NCBI GenBank assembly: GCA_022393335.1
Contig: JAJEKB010020594.1
Coordinates: forward strand, 451,213 to 515,212
DNA length: 64,000 nucleotides
Source of the DNA: Macrotrachela quadricornifera
Lineage: Eukaryota; Rotifera; Eurotatoria; Philodinida; Philodinidae
Direction of reading: 5' to 3'
Each line of letters begins with the position of its first letter. The first letter of the stretch is position 1. Positions 24,094 through 34,438 of this stretch are shown piece after piece. Under the pieces are notes generated by a model. It saw only the letters and a program-made list of their open reading frames with translations, ran no database searches and was not told the DNA's origin. A program made the position numbers and the translations under genes.

Positions 24094-24303
24094 ACTAATG
24101 ATGGAAACAGCTCCAGAGGTATTGAAACAGTTGAGTCTCCATATTGCATCCATAAATCGATCTTATTTATATATGAAAAACTGCATAGAATTCCTACACA
24201 AAAATTCTATATAGCTTTTCATAGATAAATAAGATCGATTTATGGATGCAATATGGAGACTCAACTGCTTTAATACCTCTGGAGCTGCTTCCGTCATCAA
24301 CTA
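24093..24303. repeat. Long near-perfect hairpin, ~95-bp arms
   Basis: Left arm 24093-24190 and right arm 24206-24303 are reverse complements with few mismatches (core CTCCATATTGCATCCATAAA) around a loop of about 15 bp. In RNA it would be a long stable stem. It is either a fold-back element or a small-RNA precursor. Confidence 0.85.
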
Positions 24304-24304
24304 T

Positions 24305-24560
24305 TGGGTAGATGACAAAAGGTTCAGTGCGAATAAGCTCGTACGAAACTATCCCTACGAAACCTCTTTTAAATCTCGCGTAAAAGGTTTAGCATGAAAC
24401 CTTCTCTACGGAATCTTGTTTTGATTTTTTTTGAAAAAGTTCATCACTGAACCTTTGACATGAAACTTTTTCTGACCTTTCTAGATAGAGGTTTCGTACT
24501 GAACCTTGTGTACGAAACCTTTTTTGTCGTTCATTGAAAAGAAGTTTGGTACGAAACTTT
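24305..24560. repeat. GGTTCAGTACGAAACC-type repeats
   Basis: Words such as ACGAAACCT, AGGTTTCGTACTGAACC and AAGGTTTAGCATGAAACC repeat in both orientations, continuing the motif seen at 22490-23390. Confidence 0.5.
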
Positions 24561-24719
24561 GTTTTTTAGGAAACCAGTAAAGGATCGAGCCGTATACCCG
24601 TCCGCGAATCTGTTTTTTGGTTCGGTAAAGATCCCTTTTTGTTTACAGTGCTCTTCAACAAAAGAGATGAGTGTACTGTGGAGAAAGTAATAAACGTTTT
24701 TTCCAACAGAAATATTGCT

Positions 24720-24870
24720 TTTTAGAATGTAATGCTCTTCGCCGAATGGTAGATCGTCGAAACTCGCGCCGAAAAGGACATTATCGACAAACAAGATTGT
24801 CGAAATACACATCGTCGAAATATAAACCATCGATATAAATATAGTCGAAATAAAGATCGTCGATTTTTTT
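24720..24870. repeat. ATCGTCGAAATA short repeats, copy 1
   Basis: ATCGTCGAAA-like words recur about every 18-20 bases. A related block is at 28290-28464, and both are followed by AGCATACTTACC (25069 and 28451). The minus-strand ORF at 24531-24890 is a by-product of the repeat. Confidence 0.6.
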
Positions 24871-25110
24871 CGATCATTCATTACCACCAATATTTACTTC
24901 AACGATCTAATTTTCAGCGATCATCTCTTGCGCTTGCTTTTTAAATATTTCTTATAGACTTGAAATCTATTTAGGTATTGTCTTAAAAGCATTAATGACA
25001 ACTTGGATTATCTAAACGACGGTGGTAAAAGAAGTATTGAAAAAAGTATCCGTGATATTAATTTCGACGGAGAGCATACTTACCCTATTATTTCATGTAT
25101 TTCAACTCAT

Positions 25111-25285
25111 GAGGGAGGTACTCGAAGTGTTCACTCGACTTAGAGCTCATATTTTGCCCATAAGTAGGCCTCTATGCCACTAGCTAAACCCTAGAAGGAC
25201 ACGTGCCCATGGGCCGTTAGAGTCGACTAATGACTGTTTCACTGAGTTTTTGCCAAGGGGGAAAGTGCTGGCACCCAGCACCCTG
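25111..25285. repeat. Left arm of a large inverted repeat
   Basis: The left arm runs from GAGGGAGGTACTCGAAG to GCTGGCACCCAGCACC. It reappears inverted at 27535-28043, where the arm is split by a 338-bp hairpin inserted at 27564. Between the arms are a 34-bp tandem array, another inverted repeat and a gap. The CAGCACC words after both arms (25270-25310 and 27470-27530) form a small tandem repeat. Confidence 0.8.
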
Positions 25286-25344
25286 GCACCTCAGCACCCG
25301 CTTGGCACTTGTGGATACCGTGAAGTAGAGATGTACAAGTACAA

Positions 25345-25815
25345 ACCGACTGGGTCCTCATAACCTATATTCCGGGAGTACCCTAGGGTCCTCATATACT
25401 ATACTCCGGGGGTACCTCTAGGTCCTCAAGCCCTACATTCTGGGGGTACCGTCAGGTCCTTATATCCTATATTTTGGGAGGATCCTTGGGTCCTCATATC
25501 CTATCTTCTGAGGGTACCCTTGGGTCTTCAAGTCCTATATTGGAAGGGTACCTCTAGGTCCTCAAGTCGTATATAATAGGGGTACCCTTAGGGCCTCAAG
25601 TCCTATATATTGGGAGAGTGCCTTTGGGTCCTCAAGTCCTATATTCCGGCGGTACCCGTAGGTCTTCAAGTCGTATGTTCTGGAGGTACCCCAAGGCCCT
25701 TAAGTGCTACATTCTGGGGATATCCCATGGTTCTGAAGTTCCATATTGGGAGGATACCTACAGGTTCTTATTCACTAACATCTGGATGCGTCTCTAAGAC
25801 CTCATACTCTATCAA
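25345..25815. repeat. 34-bp tandem repeat, ~14 copies
   Basis: A unit of about 34 bp, built from GGTCCTCAAGTCCTATATTC and GGGGGTACC, repeats from 25345 to about 25815 with 10-30% divergence that increases at the right end. This is the most G/C-rich stretch nearby. The ORF on the plus strand at 25610-25819 is driven by the repeat. Confidence 0.88.
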
Positions 25816-25835
25816 ATAATATTATCCATACATGC

Positions 25836-26375
25836 TCAACTTCTATCTTACGCGGATTGCAGTAACCGCATGCTTCCTTATAGAAAGTTTTAGCACCTGA
25901 GGTTGTGCTTTGAAAATGATGGATCATATTCAGAAATCCTTGGGTTCCTCGAGCCAACCCTATCCTATACTATAATTATAAGGGAGCAAAACCCTGCAGA
26001 AATCTGATTGGCTGAAAAATTCGCTAATGAGATTGCAGCAAGCCAGTTTTCCCTTAGAAGATGGTTTAGTACATGAGATTCTGGGTTATAAATGATAGAT
26101 CGCATTGAGAACCCCAGGTTACCAGAGAGAACCCTATGCTACACTGTAAGTATAGGAGAGAAAAAACCTCCTAAAATCAGATTGGCTGCAAAATTGACCA
26201 ATCGGATTTCAGCATGCCTTTGTTCCCTTATAATCATAGTATAGCATAGGATTGCCTCTGGGAACCAAAGAGTTTGTCAATGCGATCTATCATTTTGAAA
26301 GCATAATCTCAGGTGCTAAAACTCTCAATAAGGAGAACAGAGTTACTGCAATCCACGTAAGATAGAAATTGAGCA
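25836..26375. repeat. Inverted repeat with an internal direct copy
   Basis: 25836-26060 and 26215-26375 are inverted copies (TTCTATCTTACG at one end, CGTAAGATAGAA at the other). A direct copy of the inner part lies between them (26060-26235; compare CAGAAATCTGATTGGCTG with AAAATCAGATTGGCTG). GATTGGCTGMAAAATT is the best conserved core. Non-coding. Confidence 0.75.
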
Positions 26376-26528
26376 CTAGAGCCCTGCATTGGAGTAATTT
26401 CGGGATCGTTTTTGGAGTCAAGAAAATTTTATCCCAATAATTCATTTTTGACATGAAAGAATTTTTGAGTTGAAGATCTTGTTCTCTGATATTTTCTCTA
26501 CAAATTGATGTGTTTTGAAAGACCTCAT

Positions 26529-26928
26529 NNNNNNNNNNNNNNNNNNNNNNNNNNNNNNNNNNNNNNNNNNNNNNNNNNNNNNNNNNNNNNNNNNNNNNNN
26601 NNNNNNNNNNNNNNNNNNNNNNNNNNNNNNNNNNNNNNNNNNNNNNNNNNNNNNNNNNNNNNNNNNNNNNNNNNNNNNNNNNNNNNNNNNNNNNNNNNNN
26701 NNNNNNNNNNNNNNNNNNNNNNNNNNNNNNNNNNNNNNNNNNNNNNNNNNNNNNNNNNNNNNNNNNNNNNNNNNNNNNNNNNNNNNNNNNNNNNNNNNNN
26801 NNNNNNNNNNNNNNNNNNNNNNNNNNNNNNNNNNNNNNNNNNNNNNNNNNNNNNNNNNNNNNNNNNNNNNNNNNNNNNNNNNNNNNNNNNNNNNNNNNNN
26901 NNNNNNNNNNNNNNNNNNNNNNNNNNNN
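26529..26928. other. Assembly gap (400 N)
   Basis: 400 N. The round length suggests an estimated gap. All ORFs spanning it are artefacts. Confidence 0.99.
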
Positions 26929-26948
26929 ATTATACATTTTAAAACGAA

Positions 26949-27094
26949 CCAGTTGACTTTAAAGTCAACTGGCTCCATCCTAGTTGACTTTTCAATTTTA
27001 AAGTGAACTATCTGGCTTTTAAAGGCAACTGAATTTTAGAGTCAACTCCGACATATTTATAAAGAGAGAGAGAGAGAGAGATAGATAGATAAAT
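26949..27094. repeat. 24-bp palindrome, related AGTTGACT repeats and GA microsatellite
   Basis: A perfect 24-bp palindrome centred on TTGACTTTAAAGTCAA lies at 26949-26972. Looser repeats (TAGTTGACTTTTC, TTTAGAGTCAACTCC) follow to 27050, then a GA run passing into GATA at 27061-27094. Confidence 0.7.
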
Positions 27095-27534
27095 AGCTTT
27101 TCCATAAAAACAATATCATGAGACGAACAGTTTGCTATATTAACGACAACATGTTATCTTTAAATAGTATGAATAAAGCATTTCATCCCCTGGTACAATC
27201 ACGAATTCTTAAAGTAACTGAAAGATATTTAACGGAATTTCCTCTTTTTTATATCAGAGAAACAGCACAAAAATGAGTTTCTTCTGAGTAAAAAAATTGA
27301 ATTAGAATTAGACAGTTTTGTAAAATGGGTAAATTTCTGATTAGGCACATAAAAAGTTCGCTAGTACTGAAGTACAATAATGAATCTGACAGAGAGCACT
27401 CTGAATCAATCACAATGCAATGGTTTAGTTTATGTAGTATCCTAAAAGAATCAATCAGTATTTGAGCACTTCAGCACCCATCCAGCACCTATTCAGCACC
27501 TCAACACCTGTCCAGCACTTTTCAGTGTTTTTCG

Positions 27535-28043
27535 GTGCTGGGTGCCAGCACTTCCCCCCTTGGTTTTTGCCTTCAGACAGCGTAATCTCCGAAAATTCGA
27601 AAGCTGGTATTTAGATCTGAAACTTCGCCTGTAGAGAGGTATCATGATTGTAAGAATGTCCTAAAAATTTCAATCTAAATTAGTGCTTCATCATCGAGAT
27701 ATTCAGTTGTCAAAACTAGTTGATTTTCTGATTTGTCTACAAACATATGGTTGTTTTTTAGATGTTCAATATCTCGATGATGAAGCACTAGTTTAGATTG
27801 AAATTTTTAGGACATTCTTACAATCATGATACCTCTCTACAGGCGAAGTTTCAGACCTAAATACCAGCTTTCGAATTTTCGGTGATTACGCTGTCTGAAG
27901 GCAAAAACTCAGTGAAGCAGTCATTAGTCGACTCTAACTGCCCATGGGCATGTGTCCTTCTAGGGTTTAGCTAGTGGCATAGAGGCTTACTTATGGGCAA
28001 AATGTGAGCTCTAAGTCGAGTGAACACTTCGGGTACCTCCCTC
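27535..28043. repeat. Right arm of the large inverted repeat, split by a hairpin
   Basis: This is the reverse complement of 25111-25285. At TTGG/CAAAAACTCAG it is interrupted by 27564-27901, which is absent from the left arm. The two arms therefore act as filled and empty sites. Confidence 0.8.
27564..27907. mobile_element. Hairpin element with 142-bp arms
   Basis: The arms 27564-27705 and 27766-27907 are almost exact reverse complements (TTTTTGCCTTCAGACAGCG at the outer edge) around a 60-bp loop. The empty left arm at 25246-25256 shows the inserted piece is about 338 bp. No clear target duplication, so the family is open. Confidence 0.75.
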
Positions 28044-28088
28044 GTCAGTTACTAACTTGACTCAACTACTAACTTAACTTAGTTGTCC

Positions 28089-28214
28089 AATCAGACAAGC
28101 TAAGATAAAATAACGCGTAAAAATGCTTGAAAATGTGAGCTTTTTGGGAATTTATTGTCATTAAAATTTTAACACGTTTTTTACGCGTTATTTTATCGTA
28201 GTTTGTCTGCCTGG
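28089..28214. mobile_element. 126-bp mini inverted-repeat element
   Basis: Outer arms CAGACAAGCTAAGATAAAAT and its near reverse complement enclose AACGCGTAAAAA on both sides of a ~45-bp core. Flanks show no clear duplication. Confidence 0.6.
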
Positions 28215-28289
28215 GTACTAACTTGACTTAGTTACTGACTTGACTCCTAATCCAACCCAGTTAATAGTTATAGTTTTTGTGATCATAAT

Positions 28290-28464
28290 AAAATTCGTCA
28301 ATAAATGGTATCGCCGACATACACATCGTTGATAGTGACATCGCCGAAATAACACATAGTCGGTAGTAACATCGTGGAAAGGATATTTCGCCGAAATGCA
28401 GATTAACGAACTTCGGAGATCTTTATTTGGGCGATATGAGTTCGGCGAACAGCATACTTACCGC
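28290..28464. repeat. TCGCCGAAAT short repeats, copy 2
   Basis: A related block to 24720-24870, with words such as ATCGCCGAAAT and ATCGTTGATAG every ~20 bases, ending GGCGAACAGCATACTTACC. Confidence 0.55.
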
Positions 28465-28723
28465 TTTTTAAATATTGGCGGAAGAAGAGTTGAAGGGTTT
28501 TTTTTCTTGACACATACTTAGAAGTATAAGAATGTTAGTTATCCAGCTATTTGAGTTTCTCTTCACGAAGATCTGTATACAACCGTTATCGTTCAAAACC
28601 GCTTTGAACAACCTAATATCAACATCCTTTTTCATTTGTAGTTTTTTACCCATTAGTAGTGATTTGTCTTCTAGATATAATTCAGCTCATTGAAAAGATT
28701 TTGACTCACTCCAAAGAACGACA

Positions 28724-29152
28724 ATGGGTAAAACAAGTTCAAAACACGGCAAGGAATCCAGATCTAATCAATATTTAACACGATCTGGATCCTATTATAC
28801 ACCATCGGGCATGAGATATCCCTCAAAAACTACTCTGGTTTCAGCAGAGACGGCTCATTACTTTGCTCGAGAGAAACATATGGATGAGAATCCATTTGTA
28901 AACTATGGGAATTATTTATATGATTACTCTTTCAACAAGTTTCCTGCCAAATTCAATGGTGATTACAATTTTGAAGCTTTGACCTTTCAGGTTCCGAAGG
29001 TTAATGTCATTCCGACACAAAATGTTTTCAAAACGGATTCTTCAAGCCAGAAACTTGGTATAAAACCAAAAGTGATCACCTCATCTAAGAAAAAAAGGAG
29101 CATTAGTAAGTCAATGATGTTGCTAAATCTAATGATAATACACTACGAATAA
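28724..29152 (+). CDS. Hypothetical protein with possible N-myristoylation start
   Basis: ATG at 28724 gives MGKTSSKHGKESRSNQ, where Gly2 and Ser/Lys-rich residues fit an N-myristoylation signal. The middle has Tyr/Phe-rich text (ENPFVNYGNYLYDYSFNKFP) and a basic C-terminus. At 29107 AGTAAGTCAATG could be a splice donor, so the last ~15 residues may be intron and a further exon may exist. I see no domain. The next 100 bases lead into a fold-back element. It is probably a real small gene, because the frame is long and codon-like in a region of nonsense. Confidence 0.5.
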   Translation: MGKTSSKHGKESRSNQYLTRSGSYYTPSGMRYPSKTTLVSAETAHYFAREKHMDENPFVNYGNYLYDYSFNKFPAKFNGDYNFEALTFQVPKVNVIPTQNVFKTDSSSQKLGIKPKVITSSKKKRSISKSMMLLNLMIIHYE

Positions 29153-29212
29153 AAGTGCGTGTGAGTCTCTGGTTAAATGGAACGAATAATAAGACTATAT
29201 TCACGTATATAG

Positions 29213-30736
29213 TAAGGGTATGGCAATGGATCGCAGTAGGGGTATTTGTAAAAAACGCGAACATTTGCGATCACCTTGAAAGGAAAGATGAGTTTAAATC
29301 TATTTTTACACACAGATAGAACTCGATGGATTGTACTCACGAATACCTGCGAACATCTACTTTGGTCGGTTTTGAAGCATGCTTAAAAATCTGCGAACAA
29401 CAGATCAATAAAAGTAAACACTCATTTTCATTAATTTTGACCAAAAATTAGTACCGCTTTGCCGAGAATATGTCTATAAATATTTACTAATCTTGTTGCA
29501 ACCGTATTTTGGCACACATAGTTATCTGCGAACACAATGAAAGTGCTTTTGAAAATCTACGAACACCAATCATTTGAAAAAGTCTACTTGCCAAACGTAG
29601 TATTTCAATTATTCAAACTTGATTTTGAACCATTGTCACAAATGAGCATGTGCTAAAGGTTGTTGGTACGATCTTCACCAGTGAAAATCAAAAGTTCTTT
29701 ATATTGACTACAACATGTCTCATCTTGTAGAGATCGATGAATTATATTTGCGGCAAAATATATATAGCTTCAGAGTGTGTTCTTGTGGAGATATTGGTCC
29801 CACAAGTTCACGAATCATGATACTGAGCTAGATCTGATCCCAGTCAAACTTGTGAAACAAGTATCTTTACAAAGACACGTTCTGAGGCTATAGATATTTT
29901 ACCATAAGCATAATTCATCGAGCTTCACAAGATAAGATATGTTACAGTCAATTTAAAGAACTTTTGATTTTTAATGGTGGAAATCGCACCAACAACCTTT
30001 AGTTCATGCTCATTTGTGACAATGGTTCAAAATCAAGTTTGAATGACTGAAATACTACGCTTGGCACGTAGATTACTTTGAATGACTGGTGTTCGCAGAT
30101 AACTATGTGTGCCAAAATACGGTTGAAGCAAGGTTAGTTAATATTCATAGTCATAGTTGCGATAAAGCGGTAGAAATTAGGGATGTAGTGGCGGCAGTTC
30201 ATTGTACGAGCGGTGCACAGTAATACCGACGGGCTCATTAAACACATGTAGTAATGACCGGTATTTTCCATCATTTAGATATTTTTCTATCAGAAGAATC
30301 TAGCTGTGCTAATTGGCCGGTCATCACCGTAGGTTTTTAATGTGCCCACCGGTATCACCGATCTACCAGTGCACCGTAGGACAGTGTGATGGTAAATCAC
30401 CGCCACCATTGCATCTCTACTACAAGTAATGGGTCAAGATTAATAGACGTGAGTGTGTATTTTTATTGGACTGGTACTCACAGATTTTCAAGCATGCTTC
30501 AGAAGTGTTCGTATATGTTCGCGAGTAAACAAGTGGTGTTCGCAGACAAATTTTGACTTACATGATTCGCATCTATTTTCGGACCCGTACAAAGTAGGTG
30601 TTTGTAGGTATTTGTGAGTACAACCGATCGAGCTCTATCTGTGTACATGAATAGATTTAAACTGTCTTTCCTTTCAAGGTGTTCGCGTGTTTTACAAATA
30701 CCCTCGCAGTAGTGTCGATATGCTCTTGACACGATG
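29213..30736. mobile_element. 1.5-kb fold-back element
   Basis: The left arm 29213-29815 and right arm 29835-30736 are diverged reverse complements along their whole length. Examples are GGGTATTTGTAAAAAACGCG against CGCGTGTTTTACAAATACCC, and ATAGTTATCTGCGAACAC on both sides. The right arm is longer because it carries a 242-bp MITE. ORFs inside it (30499-30732 minus) have no support. Confidence 0.8.
30170..30427. mobile_element. 242-bp MITE inside the fold-back
   Basis: The element at 30178-30419 has ends TAGGGATGTAGTGGCGGC and GCCACCATTGCATCTCTA, an imperfect inverted repeat of ~20 bp. Flanking 8-mers GTAGAAAT and CTACAAGT agree at five of eight positions. The left arm of the host fold-back lacks it and shows the empty site. 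The TAGRGATG end suggests hAT. Confidence 0.75.
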
Positions 30737-31093
30737 CATGAGACTTGATCGAATATAGACGTCGGTAGGTAAGTTGTACCTGCACACTAAATTATACGTC
30801 GAACTCTTAGTATATTCAGTGAAGTATCTACAGGATCCGCGCGAGCGGGGAGTATGGGGGTGTACATCTCCCCAATAATTGAAAATTTCTCGTTTTTTTC
30901 AGCAACGGGACCAGAATTGCAACAAATTTTGCGTCGTACCAAGAAATTTAGCTCGAAATACTCTTTTACACTCTTTCAAAATTCACTACACCCCTCTAAT
31001 CTTTGATCCTTCTTGGAGCCCCTGACTATCCATACACTGACATAGGTATTCAACTCCAGTTACCAGTATCAGTTTCGACGCATACAATATGTA
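30737..31093. other. Intergenic
   Basis: No gene seen. It contains a purine/G-rich stretch near 30840-30870. Confidence 0.4.
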
Positions 31094-31106
31094 GAATTAT
31101 ATGTAA

Positions 31107-31451
31107 TTGCTGACGGTTTTCGTTTGTGAAAAAGGATATTTATGTCACGCCACTTACACACATGATTTCCAATTGATTGCTCTCGATATTATCTCTCAAT
31201 ATTTGTATTTAGCTAAAAGCCGAACTCAAGAAGAAAGAGTACCGCATCCGTCTCGTGCAACCCAACGCAACTGTACCTGTTACAGGTTAACTGATGGAAG
31301 CCTTCGTTGCTATTTTGTGGAGGAACACCGTGGTGGCACTTGGTATCGTGCGGATTTCCTTAGTCCAATTTGCTATTGTGAATGCCATCGTCGTGGTGCT
31401 TTCGAAAGAGCCCGTAACTATGATGATGATCTTGGTGATCTCTACGATTAG
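31107..31451 (+). CDS. Cys-rich hypothetical protein, probably a terminal exon
   Basis: The frame follows a TAA at 31104, and has no ATG start in this frame. It is therefore probably entered by splicing, perhaps after AAAAAG at 31132. It reads CHATYTHDFQLIALDIISQY, then a Cys-rich part NCTCYRLTDGSLRCYF and ICYCECHRRG, and ends DDDLGDLYD. Nine cysteines in ~110 residues suggest an extracellular, disulphide-bonded product. No family recognised and no signal peptide in this exon. Confidence 0.4.
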   Translation: MLTVFVCEKGYLCHATYTHDFQLIALDIISQYLYLAKSRTQEERVPHPSRATQRNCTCYRLTDGSLRCYFVEEHRGGTWYRADFLSPICYCECHRRGAFERARNYDDDLGDLYD

Positions 31452-31761
31452 GTTGACATATAGTGATGGACGAAATCAAAGTGTTGTTTTTTTTAATACA
31501 CGAATATTTAATAAATCAGAAACCGAAAGCTAGATAAAACATCATAGACTGAATGTGAATAATTTTCTGTCGCCTTTACTTTCACATACGAAAGAAGATG
31601 AGTTCTAAGAGTGGGTGAGATTGAGGGTGGGTGTGAATGTGGATTGCGTGAGAATGAAGATATGCGAGCAGCTAAGGATAAACTATTATCTACCATTCAC
31701 ATTACATCCTCAAGATTAATGACTCAAGCGATGCGTTATAAACGAAGACTATTGACAGAAC
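31452..31761. other. Short interval with G-rich tract
   Basis: 31611-31636 holds GTGGGTGAGATTGAGGGTGG, a relative of the GTGAGGG tracts elsewhere. A frame then runs to 31922 (ENEDMRAAKDKLL, YKRRLLTELQRTG) and continues into the fold-back arm. It looks codon-like but has no ATG start and no known domain. Confidence 0.35.
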
Positions 31762-33976
31762 TTCAAAGGACTGGAGCGTATAAGAACACGAATCGGCTCA
31801 TCCGTAAATTCATCGAAAATCCATATGAAACGATGCAGAATGAGATGACGAATCTTTCTATCTCATTTTTATTTTATTTGGAACATCAATTAGTGGTTTC
31901 CATTGAACCATTCCAAACTTGATTTTAACTTAATTTTAACTGCAGAGCAATGTTGAATTAAGATAAAAAAGTAGCAAAGAGATGTGCTCGTAAGCTTGAA
32001 AATAGTCTCATTTGAAAGAGAATGAAATTTTTCACAAGCCTGTATACACACCATCCTTAGAAAATAAATATAACTTAAACCAATGGGGCAAAAATGGTAC
32101 TCTGCCACCATTTTGTACCCCCATACCGATATTCACACTACAGAGATCAACAAAAATCTCTTTACAATGGAATTTTAACTAAAAGGTTCGATGTAGTTTT
32201 TCGCGGGCTACAAAATGGCATAGTTGCCATGTCTTGATTTTTCTGGCCGAAAATTTTCACAAAGCATAAGCTACGAAAATGAGTGGATAAATAGTAACCA
32301 AATACTAAAGTCATCCCTGAGGATTCATTAAATTCCTCTTACTATGAGGTTTGATCTATATGGTTCGATGCAGTTTTTCAGGGGCTAGACAATGGTATAG
32401 TTACGATGTCGTGTTTTTTCTGGTCAAAGTTTCATTAGGGACAAACTGTATGGAACTACTATGTAATACCCGATTAAGTTGTAATATTTGAATTTGTAAA
32501 GCTTGTTAGGTAACGTGAAAGAAGAATATATTAATAAATAAGGCAAAATGAACGATGGACACTAGCGTGAATGGAAGAAATTCCAAGTGTTTGACGAGGG
32601 AACCTCTCGAGGTGTTAAATCAATTTTGGTTTGATACTATAGCCGTTGCATAGAGGGTGAAACTTTGCCCAATTAAAGATCTCTACTAGATTAGATATCA
32701 TGCGAAATTTTGAGACCTTTAGTGCACACCGTTCGTGAAATACTAGGTCGTGAAGCGCGAGCGTCCTACATATAGGAGCCAAAGGTATTTTGACTCGTTT
32801 ATAGTTCACAAAAGGTTTGTGATAAAGATTTGAAATGTTGTATGATATCTACTCTAGTACCCCTGGAGGGGTTCCCTCGTGAGCTTTCGTCACTTTCAAT
32901 TTAGTTGGTGCCAGTACTAGTTGTATATACTAGCATCGTGATCTGATATATATCTCTATAGATTTAACGATATACGTTGTTTATCTCCATATGCAGCCAG
33001 ATTTGTAAAGAACAATATACATATATATGAATGTATATGCTTCTGGCCTTTGTCACACAGACGTACAGCAAAGAAAAATGAGCAAGAGAAAAAGATGAAT
33101 AAGGGAAACTTGAAAAAATCATAGAAATCTTACCGAACATCTTCATATTTTAATGAGCATATCGTTGTGACCAAGCTCATTTTGACATAGCCCTCAAGGA
33201 CTGAACTTCATTACTATATTGCAAAAAGTTCTAACCATCTAACACAACATTATACAGAACTACACGATACAATATTCTATTTTGAAAACTCTGTTCTGCC
33301 TCAAAATTATCGCAAGAAAACTCAAATCATGGTAACTACACGATTTTGTGGCGCGTGAAAAATTGCATCGAACTATATGGATCCAACTTCATTGTAAGAG
33401 GATTTTTATGGATCCTCAGAGATGACTTTAGTATTTGGGTAGTATTTATATACTCATTTTGGACAGTTTGGTCTTTGTGAAAATTTTTGGCCAGAAAAAT
33501 CAAGACATGGCAACTATGCCATTTTGTAGCCCGCGAAAAACTACATCGAACCTTTTAGTTAAAATTTCATTGTAAAGAGATTTTTGTTGATCTTTGTAGT
33601 GTGAATATCGGTATGGGGGCACAAAATGATGGTAGGAGTACCATTTTTGCCCCATTGGTTTAAGTTATATTCATTTTCTATGAATGGTGTATATACAGGC
33701 TTGTACAGAATTTCATTCTCTTTCAAATGAGACTATTTTCAAGCTTACGAGCACATCTTTATGCTACTTTTTTGTCTTAATTCAACATTGCTCTGCAGTA
33801 AAAATTAAGTTAAAATCAAGTTTGGAATGGTCCAATGGAAACCACTAATTGATGTTCCAAATGAAATAAAAATGAGATAGAAAGATTCGCCGTCTCATTC
33901 TGCATCGTTTCATATGGATCTTCGATGAATTCAAGGATGGGCCGATTTGTGTTCTTATACGCCCCCGTCCTTTGAA
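31762..33976. mobile_element. 2.2-kb element with ~670-bp inverted repeats
   Basis: The left arm 31762-32430 and right arm 33300-33976 are reverse complements at roughly 85-90% identity. Examples are GGTTCGATGTAGTTTTTCGC and its complement, and CCAATGGGGCAAAAATGGTA. About 870 bp lie between. The right end directly abuts the mariner fragment at 33977. No transposase is seen, so it is non-autonomous or a palindromic duplication. Confidence 0.85.
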
Positions 33977-34438
33977 TCAAAAAATTTATTTTCTATATTC
34001 TTTAAATCAAATGGTTCTGTTCTTATACATTGTGTTGATAAAGGCAAGCCTATAGACCACAACTATTATATAGAAAATTGCCTTAAGCCTGTTATCAAAG
34101 AAATATGGAAACAAAGAAAGTCATCAGGTACAAATGGTATAAAATTGCTTCACGACAATGCTCGATCCCATACTCATTAAGATATTATTAACTATTTAAC
34201 AGAAGAAGGTATCAATGTAATGCCGCACCTACCATACTCACTTGACCTTGCACCATGTGATTATTGGCTAAATGATTACATCAAGATTCATTTAACTGAT
34301 CAAGCAAATGAAAAATCTTAACTCGTGCAATAACCAAGATAGTGAAAAATATTTCAGAAGAAGAGTTTAAAAAAACTTTTGACAAATTATTGGAAAGAAT
34401 GAAACTTTGTATAAATAATCATGGCGACTATCTTGAAC
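33977..34438 (+). pseudogene. mariner transposase, C-terminal part
   Basis: It reads SKNLFSIFFKSNGSVLIHC, YYIENCLKPVIKEIW, the catalytic block LLHDNARSHTH, then (after a stop at 34178) LPYSLDLAPCDYW, and ends with KLCINNHGDY at 34430. Stops at 34178, 34318 and 34328, with a frame change after the last, show decay. The last codons, FEHLIK and stop, are found 3 kb away at 37453-37473, because a MULE has inserted into the terminal codons. The 5' half is replaced by the fold-back element. Confidence 0.88.

Noticed and set aside
24531..24890. 119-codon minus-strand ORF with ISTIFIS repeats
   Set aside because: Its text follows the ATCGTCGAAATA short repeats; no gene evidence.
26290..27006. Four ORFs of 145-215 codons on both strands
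   Set aside because: They consist almost entirely of the 400-base gap of N.
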